From NCBI GenBank assembly GCA_028285415.1, contig JANQPF010000001.1, forward strand, positions 155,172 to 219,171: a stretch of DNA of 64,000 nucleotides, written 5' to 3'. Every line of letters begins with the position of its first letter. Position 1 is the first letter of the stretch. Of the stretch, positions 1 through 9,014 are shown one piece after another. Under the pieces are notes generated by a model. It was given only the letters and a program-made list of their open reading frames with translations, did not search any database and was not told the origin of the DNA. The translations under genes were made by a program, and so were the position numbers. The DNA comes from Pseudomonadales bacterium. Its GTDB lineage: Bacteria > Pseudomonadota > Gammaproteobacteria > Pseudomonadales > Azotimanducaceae.

Positions 1-195
1 GTCGGCACCCTCGACGCTCTCGCCCGTACGCAAAGCAACCTGCCAGCGAACGTAGCTCTCCAGCGCCTCCCGGGCACCGGGCTGGGTCAGCTTGCCGGCA
101 AAATTGTGAATGCTCTCGAGCTCGATCTGCTCGGCACTGTCCTCGGCAGATGCAGCAGTTGCGTCTAGGTTTGTTACCGGGATTTCGTTGCTCAC
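1..195 (-). CDS. Unknown protein, N-terminal part only (runs off left edge)
   Basis: The first 65 codons of a minus-strand gene that leaves the window. The GTG start at 193-195 is preceded by a perfect AGGAGG ribosome binding site (200-205 on the plus strand as CCTCCT), and the frame stays open to base 1. The protein begins MSNEIPVTNL and has an acidic, Ala/Ser-rich first 25 residues followed by a segment that looks helical. There is no signal peptide and no motif I recognise. It is divergent from prfB, with about 219 bases between the two starts. Function unknown. Confidence 0.6.
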   Translation of the reverse strand, partial: MSNEIPVTNLDATAASAEDSAEQIELESIHNFAGKLTQPGAREALESYVRWQVALRTGESVEGAD

Positions 196-315
196 GGAGC
201 CTCCTGGTGCTTCGTGGTGGTCGATGGGCCGCTAAGGTAGCAAATCGCGACCGGTTAACCCACGATTATCGCGCCCAATTGTCCTCGTCTTGTTCTCGTG
301 AAGGGACCAGGTTTT

Positions 316-344
316 TTTACACCGAATTGAAAAATCTCTACACT
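316..344 (+). promoter_or_regulatory. Likely sigma-70 promoter of prfB-lysS
   Basis: TTTACA (316-321), a 17-base spacer, then TACACT (339-344), about 70 bases upstream of the prfB ATG. Both hexamers are close to consensus with ideal spacing, and the region is AT-rich compared with its surroundings. No experimental support; inferred from sequence alone. Confidence 0.5.
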
Positions 345-414
345 AGCCGCCCTTTGGCGGTTCGCCCTTTCCGCGGTGCCGCTTCACCAACCCGATTTGA
401 TGCGACGTGTACTC

Positions 415-1513
415 ATGGCCGAGATAACTGCTGTACGAGAAACCATTAAAGACCTGCGCGAACGAGAGATGGCGCTTCGGGGGTATCTTTGACTACGCTG
501 AGAAACGAGATCGGCTGGAAGAGGTCGAACGCGAGCTAGCCGATCCTGGCGTGTGGGACGATCCCGACCGCGCCCAGAAGCTCGGCCGCGAACGGGTTGG
601 CCTCGAGCAGGTAGTCACGGTGCTCGGGGCGATGGACGAGAACCTCGCGGAGCTGGAAGAGCTGGCTGAGCTTGCCAGCGACGAGAGCGACGGTGAAGCG
701 CTGGACGATGTCGACGAGGAGCTGGTGCAGCTGGAGACGCGGCTTGCCGAGCTCGAGTTCCGGCGCATGTTTCAGGGTGAAATGGACACCGCCAACGCGT
801 TCATTGAAATTCAGTCCGGCTCCGGTGGGACCGAAGCGCAGGACTGGGCGGATATGCTCTTGCGGATGTATCTGCGCTGGGCCGAGAAACGCGGCTTTGA
901 GACGGCGGTGACCGAACTCAGTCCTGGAGAAGTGGCGGGCATCAAGAGCGCCACGGTCCAGCTCAACGGTGAGTACGCCTACGGTTGGCTGCGTACGGAA
1001 ACCGGCGTGCACCGCCTGGTCAGGAAATCACCCTTTGATTCGGGTAATCGACGCCACACCTCGTTTGCATCCGTGTTCATATCGCCGGAGATTGACGACG
1101 ACATCGAGATTGACATCAATCCCGCGGATGTCCGGGTGGATACCTACCGTGCCAGCGGCGCTGGTGGGCAGCACGTCAACCGAACGGACTCTGCGGTACG
1201 ACTGACGCACCTCCCTACGAATACGGTCGTGCAGTGTCAGAGTGAGCGCTCCCAGCACCAGAACAAAGATCGCGCGTTCAAGCAGCTGCGCGCCAAGCTG
1301 TACGAGCTCGAGCTGCAGGCGCGTCGTGCAGAGCAGCAGGCCGTGGAAGACGCCAAAGCGGACATCGGATGGGGTAGTCAAATCCGCAGCTACGTGCTCG
1401 ACCAGTCGCGCGTCAAGGATCTGCGCACCAACGTGGAACGGACCGACCCCAACGCGGTGCTGGATGGGGACATCGACGGCTTCATCGAAGCCAGCCTCAA
1501 GGCTGGAATGTGA
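415..1513 (+). CDS. prfB: Peptide chain release factor 2 (programmed +1 frameshift)
   Basis: RF2 recognises UGA and UAA stop codons and triggers peptide release on the ribosome. The gene is read in two frames: ATG at 415, 25 codons to CTT, in-frame TGA at 490-492, then a +1 shift into the frame ending at 1513. The joined protein is 365 residues, the same length as E. coli RF2, and the stop-codon-recognition tripeptide SPF falls at 205-207 exactly as in E. coli. The catalytic GGQ motif (AGGQHVNRT) is intact near residue 250. lysS follows 32 bases later, the common prfB-lysS arrangement. The TGA is regulatory, not a disruption. Confidence 0.97.
478..493 (+). promoter_or_regulatory. RF2 programmed frameshift site
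   Basis: The site reads CGGGGGTATCTTTGAC. The G-run at 479-483 is the internal Shine-Dalgarno-like element, CTT (487-489) is the slippery codon, and TGA (490-492) followed by C is the weak stop context. This is the well-known autoregulatory site: when RF2 is scarce the ribosome pauses at UGA and slips +1 to finish RF2. Codon 25/26 placement equals E. coli. Confidence 0.95.
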
Positions 1514-1545
1514 GTCGACATTGGAATTTACCTGGGGTTTGAGTA

Positions 1546-3024
1546 ATGAGTGACGACAGAGACATTCTCGCCAACCGTCGCGCCAAGATGGAGCAGTGGC
1601 TGGACGGCGGGGCGGGTTATGCCAACGACTTTCGGCGGCAGGACCTGGCGGTTCAGCTGCACGACAGGTACGCCGACGCGGACAAGGCGGAGCTCGAGCG
1701 TCTGCAGGAAACAACCGCAGTTTGCGGTCGCGTCATGCTGCGCCGCGTGATGGGCAAAGCGAGCTTTATCACGCTGCAGGACGTATCTGGTCAGATCCAG
1801 TGTTACCTCTCCAAGGGCGACCTTGGCGACGAGGTTTACGGTGCGTTCACGGACTTGTGGGAAATGGGTGACATCGTCGGCGTGAGAGGGACGCTCATGC
1901 GGACCAACAAAGGTGAGCTCACGGTGCAGGCGAGCGAGATACAGCTCTTGAACAAGACCCTGCAGCCGCTGCCTGAGAAGTTTCACGGTGTCACCGATCA
2001 GGAAATCCGCTATCGCCGTCGCTACGTCGATTTGATTGTGAATGAAGACTCGCGTCGGCTCTTTCAGGTCCGCTCGCAGATTGTGCAGAGCATTCGCGAA
2101 TTCTTCACCGCCCGGGATTACCTCGAGGTGGAGACGCCGATGATGCACGCCATCCCCGGCGGCGCCACGGCGAGGCCCTTCATCACGCATCACAACGCTC
2201 TCGACATGCCGCTCTACCTGCGGGTCGCGCCCGAGCTCTTTCTGAAGCGCCTTGTGGTCGGCGGTTTCGAACGGGTGTTCGAGATCAACCGCAACTTTCG
2301 CAACGAAGGCCTCTCGACCCGGCATAATCCGGAGTTCACGATGCTCGAGTTTTATCAGGCTTTCGCCGACTATCGTGATCTCATCGATCTGACGGATGAG
2401 CTTCTGGCTCGGCTCTGCGCAGATGTGGTCGGATCTCCTCAGGTGGTCTACCAGGGGGTCAACCTCGACTTCAGTCAGTCACCGCAGCGCATGACCATGG
2501 CAGAGTCGATCCACAGGTTCACAAATCTCGCCGAGGCTGAGATCGATGACGCAGATACGCTGGTCGCTCATTTGACGGCCAAGAATCTGAAAGTGGAGCC
2601 GCACTGGGGTCTGGGCAAGCTGCAGATGGAAGTCTTCGAAGAGGAGGTCGAGGCACGCCTCGAGCAGCCAACCTACATCACTGAGTACCCTGCGGAGGTA
2701 TCGCCGCTTGCGCGTCGCAGCGACCACAACGATCACGTAACGGACCGTTTTGAGCTATTTGTCTGCGGGCGCGAGTACGCGAACGGCTTTTCCGAGCTGA
2801 ACGATCCCGTCGATCAGGCCAACCGGTTTCGCGCACAGGCGGCGCTGAAGGACACCGGTGACGATGAGGCCATGCATTTCGATCAGGATTACGTCGATGC
2901 GCTCGAGTACGGACTGCCCCCTGCAGCGGGCGAAGGGATAGGCATCGATCGTCTCGTCATGCTCCTGACCGATTCGCCTTCCATCCGCGATGTGCTGCTG
3001 TTCCCTCTGATGCGGCCGGTGTAG
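1546..3024 (+). CDS. lysS: Lysyl-tRNA synthetase, class II
   Basis: Charges tRNA-Lys with lysine in the cytoplasm. At 492 residues it is close to the usual bacterial class II length (about 500). An OB-fold anticodon-binding domain occupies roughly residues 55-160. Class II motif 2 is visible as FRNEGLSTRHNPEF starting at residue 251, and motif 3 as GEGIGIDRL from residue 462. It is probably co-transcribed with prfB, whose stop is 32 bases upstream. The ATG at 1546 is the natural start. Confidence 0.97.
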   Translation: MSDDRDILANRRAKMEQWLDGGAGYANDFRRQDLAVQLHDRYADADKAELERLQETTAVCGRVMLRRVMGKASFITLQDVSGQIQCYLSKGDLGDEVYGAFTDLWEMGDIVGVRGTLMRTNKGELTVQASEIQLLNKTLQPLPEKFHGVTDQEIRYRRRYVDLIVNEDSRRLFQVRSQIVQSIREFFTARDYLEVETPMMHAIPGGATARPFITHHNALDMPLYLRVAPELFLKRLVVGGFERVFEINRNFRNEGLSTRHNPEFTMLEFYQAFADYRDLIDLTDELLARLCADVVGSPQVVYQGVNLDFSQSPQRMTMAESIHRFTNLAEAEIDDADTLVAHLTAKNLKVEPHWGLGKLQMEVFEEEVEARLEQPTYITEYPAEVSPLARRSDHNDHVTDRFELFVCGREYANGFSELNDPVDQANRFRAQAALKDTGDDEAMHFDQDYVDALEYGLPPAAGEGIGIDRLVMLLTDSPSIRDVLLFPLMRPV

Positions 3025-3056
3025 GGTAAAGGGCAGGGCAGCGAAAGGGGAACAAC

Positions 3057-3758
3057 GTGGCTGAGGCAGCGAGCCGGGTAAAGCTCGAACCGTCGTGGCA
3101 GGCAATGCTTGCTGACGAGTTCGAAGCACCTTACATGCGTGAGCTCAGCGAATATCTGCGCGCCGAAAAGCGTGCGGGTAAGCGTATCTACCCGCCGGGC
3201 AGGGAGATGTTTGCGGCACTCGATCTCACCCCGGTTGATACGGTGAAGGTAGTCATCATCGGCCAGGATCCATATCACGGAGCAGGGCAGGCACATGGGC
3301 TCTGCTTTTCGGTACAACCCGGTGTTGCGTTGCCGCCGTCGCTGCAGAACATCTACAAAGAAATTACCGATGACATCAACGAGGGTCGAACCTTCGATCA
3401 GTCGCGAGGCTGCCTCAGCGGCTGGGCGCGCCAGGGTGTGTTGCTTTTGAACGCGGTGCTGTCGGTGGAACACGGACGCGCCGGCTCCCACCAGGGACGC
3501 GGTTGGGAGCGCTTCACCGATACCATAGTCGCGCGGCTCAATGAACGACGTGAGGGGATCGTCTTCATGCTCTGGGGCAGCTACGCGCAGAAAAAGGGTG
3601 CCATTGTCGACCGCAACACCCATTGCGTGCTGACGTCGCCGCATCCGTCGCCGCTCTCGGCGCATCGCGGTTTTTTCGGCTGTCGTCACTTTTCCAAGGC
3701 GAATGACTATCTCAGCGCGCGCGGCGAGACACCGATAGACTGGTTTGCCGTCGAATAA
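3057..3758 (+). CDS. ung: Uracil-DNA glycosylase
   Basis: Removes uracil from DNA as the first step of base-excision repair. The GTG start at 3057 has a good site, AAAGGGG, six bases upstream. The family-1 water-activating motif GQDPYHG is at residues 69-75 (Asp71), and the second catalytic loop HPSPLS starts at His196, followed by [12 protein letters not shown]. The protein is 233 residues against 229 in E. coli. It follows lysS by 32 bases on the same strand and may be read through from it. Confidence 0.96.
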   Translation: MAEAASRVKLEPSWQAMLADEFEAPYMRELSEYLRAEKRAGKRIYPPGREMFAALDLTPVDTVKVVIIGQDPYHGAGQAHGLCFSVQPGVALPPSLQNIYKEITDDINEGRTFDQSRGCLSGWARQGVLLLNAVLSVEHGRAGSHQGRGWERFTDTIVARLNERREGIVFMLWGSYAQKKGAIVDRNTHCVLTSPHPSPLSAHRGFFGCRHFSKANDYLSARGETPIDWFAVE

Positions 3759-3801
3759 GTATCATGTTTCAAAATTCATATTCATCCGGGGGAATTCAAT
3801 C

Positions 3802-4590
3802 ATGGTGGCATCGTCCACGGAGAAGCTTGCGGTCTCCATAGAAGGCAACACCGCCGTTGTCACAATCAACAACCCGCCTGCCAATACGTGGGACCAGGAG
3901 AGCCTCAACGGTCTAGAGCAGCTTGTTGCCGATTGTGAGGCTGACAAGTCAATCTACGCCATGGTCGTCACGGGCACGGGCGAAAAGTTTTTCTCAGCCG
4001 GTGCTGACCTGAACCTGTTTGCTGACGGTGACAAAGGTGTTGCCCGGGACATGGCGGAGAACTTCGGACGGGCGTTTGAGACGCTGGCAGGGTTTCGCGG
4101 CGTCAGCATCGCAGCGATCAACGGTTTTGCCATGGGCGGCGGCCTCGAATGCGCGCTCGCCTGCGACATTCGCATCGCCGAAGAGCAGGCGCAGATGGCG
4201 CTACCGGAAGCGACCGTGGGGCTCCTGCCGTGCGGTGGCGGCACGCAAAATCTGGCCTGGATGGTCGGAGAGGGTTGGGCCAAACGCATGATCCTCTGCG
4301 GGGAGCGGATCAGAGCCGAAACTGCCGCTCAAATTGGCCTGGTTGAGGAGGTTGTAGGCACCGGCCAGGCGCTTGATCGTGCGATGGCGCTCGCGGCATC
4401 GGTCGGCAAGCAGAGTCCACCGGCCGTTGCCGCGTGTAAAGATCTCATCCAGCAGGCCCGTAGCGGCAATATAGATGCTGCCTACGCCGTAGAGCGTGAC
4501 GCGTTCGTCGGTTTGTTCGACACCAACGACCAGCGTGAAGGTGTCAACGCCTTTCTTGAAAAGCGTGCGCCTGAGTGGACCAACAGCTGA
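3802..4590 (+). CDS. Enoyl-CoA hydratase/isomerase (crotonase) family protein
   Basis: Crotonase-fold enzyme, 262 residues. Both glutamates used by enoyl-CoA hydratases are present: Glu116 in GGGLE and Glu136 in LPEATVG, with the same 20-residue spacing as in rat crotonase. The CoA-binding AGADL motif is also present. The ATG at 3802 is chosen because GGGGG lies a few bases upstream; a more upstream in-frame ATG at 3745 would overlap ung and adds an unconserved leader. It sits directly before a 3-hydroxyisobutyryl-CoA hydrolase and mmsB, so methacrylyl-CoA hydration in valine breakdown is a reasonable guess, but the exact substrate cannot be read from sequence. Confidence 0.85.
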   Translation: MVASSTEKLAVSIEGNTAVVTINNPPANTWDQESLNGLEQLVADCEADKSIYAMVVTGTGEKFFSAGADLNLFADGDKGVARDMAENFGRAFETLAGFRGVSIAAINGFAMGGGLECALACDIRIAEEQAQMALPEATVGLLPCGGGTQNLAWMVGEGWAKRMILCGERIRAETAAQIGLVEEVVGTGQALDRAMALAASVGKQSPPAVAACKDLIQQARSGNIDAAYAVERDAFVGLFDTNDQREGVNAFLEKRAPEWTNS

Positions 4591-4592
4591 CA

Positions 4593-5708
4593 ATGAGCGA
4601 TAGCCCTTCTGTATTAATTCACGAACACGGCGTCGCCGGTGGGCTGCACGTCGGCCAGGCAGTGCTGAACGTCGAGGCAACGCTGAATTCGCTCAGCCTG
4701 GAGATGATCCGCCTGCTGGACGCGGCCCTCCAGGGCTGGGCGGATCGCGAGGATGTGTGTGCGGTCATCATCACGGCCGCGGGCGACAAAGCGTTTTGTG
4801 CAGGCGGAGATATCCAGGCGCTCTACCACGCCATATCCGCCAATCACGAGGCTGGGAGCGTCGTAGATGACTACCCGTTCCGCTTCTTCGAGGAAGAATA
4901 TCGCCTCGACTTCCGCATCCACACGTTTCCAAAACCCGTTTTGACGCTGGGCCACGGCATTGTCATGGGCGGTGGCCTGGGCGTGCTGGGCGCTTCAAAA
5001 TTCCGCGTTCTGACCGAGCGTTCGCGTCTTGCGGTGCCTGAGATCACCATTGGGCTTTTCCCCGATGCCGGGGCGAGCTGGACGCTGCGGAACATGCAAC
5101 CCAACCATGCTGCCGTGCTCGGCCTGACCGGTGGCCATGTCAACGCGGCTGACGGCCTTGTCACCGGGATGGGGACACATGTCGTTGCGCACGGCGAACG
5201 TGAAGAATTCCTGCAACGCTGTCTTGATCTTACCTGGCAGGGTGAGCAGGAAGCGGACGCGGCGATGCTTGCCGCGTGGCTGGATGCCTCACCGGCACCG
5301 GAGTTGCCGCCAAGTGAGCTCAGCGCCGTTCCCGATCTCGATTTCGATTATGAAGATTTGACTGCGGCCGTTGCGACCGTGGCCGCTTTGGCCGAGCGGT
5401 CAGATTGGCTGGGCAGGGGCGTAAACAACTTGCTCAACGGCTGTCCCGCAACCGCAGGCATTGTGCTCGAGCAGCTGCGCCGGGTGCCTGCCATGGACCT
5501 CGCGGATACGTACCGAATGGAGCTCACGGTGGCGACCCACTGTGCGCAGAACCCGGATTTCCGTGAGGGGGTACGAGCGCTGTTGATCGACAAAGACAAT
5601 GACCCGCAGTGGCAGTATGGAAGCGTCGAAGCGCTGCCGCGGGAATACGTGCTCAGTCACTTCGAACCGCCGTGGCCGGAACATCCGCTGGCGGATCTGG
5701 GCGCGTAA
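4593..5708 (+). CDS. 3-hydroxyisobutyryl-CoA hydrolase (crotonase superfamily)
   Basis: Hydrolyses 3-hydroxyisobutyryl-CoA to free 3-hydroxyisobutyrate in valine catabolism. The longer protein (371 residues from ATG 4593), the AGGDIQALY motif, the MGGGLG oxyanion segment (residues 125-130) and VPEITIGLFPDAGASW (Glu150) are typical of this branch rather than plain hydratases. It starts two bases after the preceding stop; a GTG at 4575 is an alternative start overlapping the upstream gene. The next gene uses its product. Confidence 0.85.
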   Translation: MSDSPSVLIHEHGVAGGLHVGQAVLNVEATLNSLSLEMIRLLDAALQGWADREDVCAVIITAAGDKAFCAGGDIQALYHAISANHEAGSVVDDYPFRFFEEEYRLDFRIHTFPKPVLTLGHGIVMGGGLGVLGASKFRVLTERSRLAVPEITIGLFPDAGASWTLRNMQPNHAAVLGLTGGHVNAADGLVTGMGTHVVAHGEREEFLQRCLDLTWQGEQEADAAMLAAWLDASPAPELPPSELSAVPDLDFDYEDLTAAVATVAALAERSDWLGRGVNNLLNGCPATAGIVLEQLRRVPAMDLADTYRMELTVATHCAQNPDFREGVRALLIDKDNDPQWQYGSVEALPREYVLSHFEPPWPEHPLADLGA

Positions 5709-5727
5709 CACCACTAGGAGAGGACAA

Positions 5728-6627
5728 ATGACAACGGTTGGTTTTGTGGGACTGGGCAACATGGGTGGCCCCATGGCGGCTAATCTCCTCGGTAAGGGAT
5801 TCACGGTCAAAGCGTTTGATCTCGTCAGCGACCTGGTGGCGGCTGTGGAAGGTGCAGAAGCTGCGGATAGTGCGGCGTCCGCAGCGACGGAAGTTGATGT
5901 CTTCATCAGCATGCTGCCGGCCGGTCAGCACGTGCGGTCACTTTACATCGGTTCGAATGATCAGCCAGGCGTGCTCGACGCCATGTCGCCGGACACGCTC
6001 ATCATCGACTGCTCGACGATCGATCCGGCGAGCTCTCGTGCCGTCGCCGCAGCAGCCGCGGAGCGCGGTATCCAGATGCTCGACGCGCCGGTATCCGGTG
6101 GCACTGCCGGGGCGCAGAACGGCACGCTGACGTTTATCGTCGGTGGTGCTGCCGAGGCGCTGGAAACCGCGCGCCCGGTGCTCGAAGCGATGGGCGCCAA
6201 CATCTTTCACGCCGGGGATGCAGGCGCCGGGCAGATTGCCAAAATCTGTAACAACATGTTGCTCTCAGTGCTGATGGCGGGCACTGCCGAGGCGCTCGCG
6301 CTTGGCGTCGACAACGGGCTCGACCCGGCCGTGCTCTCGGATATCATGAAAGTCTCCTCGGGCGGCAACTGGGCGTTGAACGTCTACAACCCGTACCCTG
6401 GTGTCATGGACGGCGTCCCCGCGTCGCGCGGCTACGAAGGTGGCTTTCTCGTTGATCTGATGCGCAAAGATCTCGGGCTTGCCCTGCAAACCGCACAGGC
6501 CACCGACAGCTCGGTGCCGATGGGCGCGCTGGCGCACAACCTTTATCAGGTGCTCCGGCAGAACCACAATGCGGGACGGCTGGATTTCTCCAGCATTCAG
6601 TGGCTCTACAAGCCGGATCTCAAGTAA
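5728..6627 (+). CDS. mmsB: 3-hydroxyisobutyrate dehydrogenase
   Basis: Oxidises 3-hydroxyisobutyrate to methylmalonate semialdehyde with NAD. It has 299 residues, normal for the family. The N-terminal NAD-binding glycine motif VGLGNMGGPM is at residues 7-16, the substrate-binding segment APVSGGTAGAQNG is present, and the catalytic lysine is Lys172 in AKICNN. The ATG at 5728 has AGGAGAGG just upstream and follows the hydrolase by 19 bases. The stop overlaps the stop of the convergent HDOD gene. mmsA, the usual partner, is not in the window. Confidence 0.92.
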   Translation: MTTVGFVGLGNMGGPMAANLLGKGFTVKAFDLVSDLVAAVEGAEAADSAASAATEVDVFISMLPAGQHVRSLYIGSNDQPGVLDAMSPDTLIIDCSTIDPASSRAVAAAAAERGIQMLDAPVSGGTAGAQNGTLTFIVGGAAEALETARPVLEAMGANIFHAGDAGAGQIAKICNNMLLSVLMAGTAEALALGVDNGLDPAVLSDIMKVSSGGNWALNVYNPYPGVMDGVPASRGYEGGFLVDLMRKDLGLALQTAQATDSSVPMGALAHNLYQVLRQNHNAGRLDFSSIQWLYKPDLK

Positions 6628-7456
6628 AGACGCCCTGCACGGCGCTGACCTCTTCGCGCAGGTCGTCGAACGCTTCTTCGGGGAGATCCGGGGTCAGACC
6701 CAGACGACTGAAAGCGGGTGAGGTGGCCCATTCCTGATCGGCCAGCTGCTGGTCGGCGTCCATGGTGATCAGACGCGTCGCCGCGCCGACGATGTCTACG
6801 TAATCAGCGCTGGCGGCGCTGCGGTTGATGTCATGGTAAGCCTCGGGCACTCCGATGATGTCGTCGGCAAAGTTCCACGAGCGCAAAATCATCCCGCCAA
6901 TGCTTGGATGGATCTGCTCGATGACGCGGTCGAGCGTCATGCTGTCGCGCAACAGATGGTCGTGCTCTTCCGCCCAGCCGAGAATCGGCAACACGCCGAT
7001 GCAATGGGTGAGTCCCGCGAGCGTCGCCTGGTCCGGCCGCAGCCGGGTTTTATGGTTGCACAGAATGCTGCTCCAGGCGGCAACCTCGGTGGAAACGCTC
7101 CAGATTTGACGCAGCTTGCGGTCGATGAAGTCGGAAGTGGCCTGAAACATGTTCTGCATTGCCAGACCCGTGACGACGTTGGCAGAGTGGTCGACCCCCA
7201 GCCGGCTGATCGCCTGCCCGAGATCGTCGATAGAGCGGGTGGCGCGGAACATGGGCGAGTTGGCGATACGCACGAGCTGTGCCGCCAGCGCGGGATCTTC
7301 GGCAACGACCTTCGCCAGGGAAACTGCGGAAACGAACTCCGACTCTGCCTCCTCGCGGATACGCAGCGCCACTTCAGGCAGCGAAGGCAGTTCGAGTTCG
7401 TCTGCGTCGAGCGCAGCGTTGATGTCCGTCGATATCGATTCGGCGAGATCGGCCAT
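6620..7456 (-). CDS. HDOD domain protein
   Basis: 278-residue cytoplasmic protein with an HDOD domain over most of its length, starting around LPSLPEVALRIREEAES near residue 20. HDOD is a degenerate HD domain found in signalling proteins. No GGDEF, EAL or receiver domain is attached and no membrane segment is visible. It lies downstream of ygfZ on the same strand (116 bases), and its stop overlaps mmsB by 8 bases. Specific role unknown; stress or motility signalling is typical of the family. Confidence 0.85.
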   Translation of the reverse strand: MADLAESISTDINAALDADELELPSLPEVALRIREEAESEFVSAVSLAKVVAEDPALAAQLVRIANSPMFRATRSIDDLGQAISRLGVDHSANVVTGLAMQNMFQATSDFIDRKLRQIWSVSTEVAAWSSILCNHKTRLRPDQATLAGLTHCIGVLPILGWAEEHDHLLRDSMTLDRVIEQIHPSIGGMILRSWNFADDIIGVPEAYHDINRSAASADYVDIVGAATRLITMDADQQLADQEWATSPAFSRLGLTPDLPEEAFDDLREEVSAVQGVFT

Positions 7457-7571
7457 GAGGGGGAGTTCCGTGGGTTGTCGCTCCTTTGAGTATAGAAGCT
7501 CCTGCGGCGGTGACCGGCTGGCGGCCCGTGAGAGGTGTGTCCGCCGTCACACTTTTCAGCCCGCGGGCGCG

Positions 7572-8258
7572 TCAGACCCGGGTCACCGCCAGGCCCCGGC
7601 CATCCTGGCTGACCGAAACCACACAGTCGTGCTGTTCGTAGCCCTCGCCGATTACCGGCGCAGGGCCCGTAAACGTGAACGTTGTCAGGCGGCGTTTGAC
7701 CTCACCGCGATGTTGCGCGCGAGCGACAATTTCCTGCCCCAGATAACAACCTTTGTCGAAATCCACCGCGCCTGCCGCGTCCAGACCAAGCATCTGCGGC
7801 AGGAAGGTTTCGCTGACCGGCGCGCTGACGAAAGCAAACCGGGCGTCGATCAGCTTGCTCTGCAGCTTGGCGCACAGGTCTGTTGCGGTCGTCGCAGGGG
7901 TCGGGCGCTCGGGTACGAGCGTTGCGTGAATGTCTTCATGGAGCAGGAATTGTCCGGACGTCGCCACCTGCACCGCGCCGTCGACGATACTCAGGTTGCA
8001 TTTGGAAAACGTCACGTAAGGCTTTAGAAAGGCGATCACACGCTCGGCGAGACTCGCGTGCACGATGAGCGCCACCCCGTTGTCGTGAGCAATGGCCCAA
8101 CCGCTTGCCAGGACACGTCCCTTGAGCGTGCACAACGCCATGGGTGTTGCCTGCCTTGCGTTGATACGTCGGCAGTCGCAGGTCAGATACCCCTGCAGAA
8201 AGTCTTCGGCGCCGGGGCCGGTCAGCTGTAACCAGGTGACGTCAGGCCAATCTTGCAC
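7572..8258 (-). CDS. ygfZ: YgfZ-type folate-binding Fe-S maintenance protein, short form
   Basis: Homologue of E. coli YgfZ (GcvT-like fold), which helps maintain some Fe-S enzymes. The signature KGCYLGQE is present at residues 169-176 with the essential Cys171, followed by AQHRGEVKRRL. The start is GTG with AGGAG eight bases upstream. At 228 residues it is about 100 shorter than E. coli YgfZ (326), apparently through loss of central and C-terminal segments rather than truncation at the signature. It is divergent from sdhE, another cofactor-assembly gene. Confidence 0.88.
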   Translation of the reverse strand: MQDWPDVTWLQLTGPGAEDFLQGYLTCDCRRINARQATPMALCTLKGRVLASGWAIAHDNGVALIVHASLAERVIAFLKPYVTFSKCNLSIVDGAVQVATSGQFLLHEDIHATLVPERPTPATTATDLCAKLQSKLIDARFAFVSAPVSETFLPQMLGLDAAGAVDFDKGCYLGQEIVARAQHRGEVKRRLTTFTFTGPAPVIGEGYEQHDCVVSVSQDGRGLAVTRV

Positions 8259-8310
8259 GGCAATTTCTCCTGCTGGATCCCGGAAGGACCCTCACTGTTT
8301 TCTCACATGC

Positions 8311-8346
8311 GCAGGTATTATCCTGCAGCACCCGTCGGCGATCGCC
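8311..8346. repeat. Inverted repeats in the ygfZ-sdhE divergent region
   Basis: Two palindromic elements lie between the divergent starts: GCAGG-TATTAT-CCTGC at 8311-8326, and GGCGATCGCC at 8337-8346. The TATTAT centre could also act as a -10 element, but no good -35 accompanies it. Possibly operator-like; no known regulator site recognised. Confidence 0.3.
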
Positions 8347-8404
8347 TGCCGCGGGCTCGAGGCGAACGCAGTATAAACACCCCCTCGCACACTGTGGAGT
8401 ACCA

Positions 8405-8659
8405 TTGGAAATCCCTGCAGATTTGAAACACATCTACTGGCGCAGTCGTCGTGGCATGCTCGAGCTTGAGCTCAAGCTGGTGCCGTTTGTGCGCGACGAA
8501 TACCACAACCTCCCGGCTGAGGAGCAGCAGGCCTACGAGGCGATGCTCGGCGAAGAAGACTGGATGCTGTACGACTGGATCCAGGGCAAAGCGGAGCCTG
8601 AAGATCCGACGACGCGCCGGCTCGTCGCCAGAATTGTCGCTCACACAGGCACGCTTTAG
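8405..8659 (+). CDS. sdhE: Succinate dehydrogenase flavinylation factor SdhE
   Basis: Small (84 residues) all-helical protein needed to attach FAD covalently to succinate dehydrogenase in E. coli and relatives. The signature RGxxE is at residues 16-20 (RGMLE). The start is TTG at 8405 with GGAG about six bases upstream; no ATG fits. The next gene, ygfX, overlaps its end, the same pairing as in E. coli ygfY-ygfX. Confidence 0.93.
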   Translation: MEIPADLKHIYWRSRRGMLELELKLVPFVRDEYHNLPAEEQQAYEAMLGEEDWMLYDWIQGKAEPEDPTTRRLVARIVAHTGTL

Positions 8660-9014
8660 CTTCGGCTTCGAACCTGCCCGCGCGCGTCTTGCCGCCAGCA
8701 TCGGCTGGCTTGTGCTGCTGGCCCTGACGGCTCATTTCTGGCTCGGCCTTGCCGGCGTGGGCGGGACGATGGTCCTGGCTACCCGCTCGCTGCGATTGCA
8801 GCTGCGGAGCAGCCGACGGCAAGTTGTCACGTTGCGGGCCGAGACGCTGAAGCAGGTGTGGGCACTGCCCGGGGTCGTGTGCATCGAATACGCCGAGGCG
8901 CAGCGTTTGTGGCTATTTGCCGATGAGTTGGAGGCGCCGGTGTGGGCTGCGCTCCGTCAATTCCTGAAACTGTCGTTGCCGCGTCAGGCGCTCGGCCTCA
9001 GCATGTCGAGGTGA
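8634..9014 (+). CDS. ygfX: YgfX-like membrane protein
   Basis: 126-residue protein with two adjacent hydrophobic segments near the N-terminus (around residues 18-45) and a soluble C-terminal part whose [20 protein letters not shown] resembles the C-terminus of E. coli YgfX/CptA. The most likely start is TTG at 8634, giving a 26-base overlap with sdhE; no ATG is available in a sensible place. In E. coli the protein has been proposed to affect cytoskeletal proteins; its role here is unknown. Its 3' end overlaps the convergent nadB by 31 bases. Confidence 0.72.
   Translation: MSLTQARFSFGFEPARARLAASIGWLVLLALTAHFWLGLAGVGGTMVLATRSLRLQLRSSRRQVVTLRAETLKQVWALPGVVCIEYAEAQRLWLFADELEAPVWAALRQFLKLSLPRQALGLSMSR

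Noticed and set aside
327..332. TTGAAA as the -35 box of prfB
   Set aside because: It is only six bases from the TACACT -10; TTTACA at 316-321 has the right 17-base spacing.
490..492. In-frame TGA near the start of prfB as a sign of a pseudogene
   Set aside because: It is the canonical RF2 programmed frameshift site and the joined product has the standard 365 residues.
3745..3801. Upstream ATG at 3745 as start of the first crotonase
   Set aside because: It overlaps ung and adds a leader without family similarity; ATG 3802 has a better ribosome binding site.
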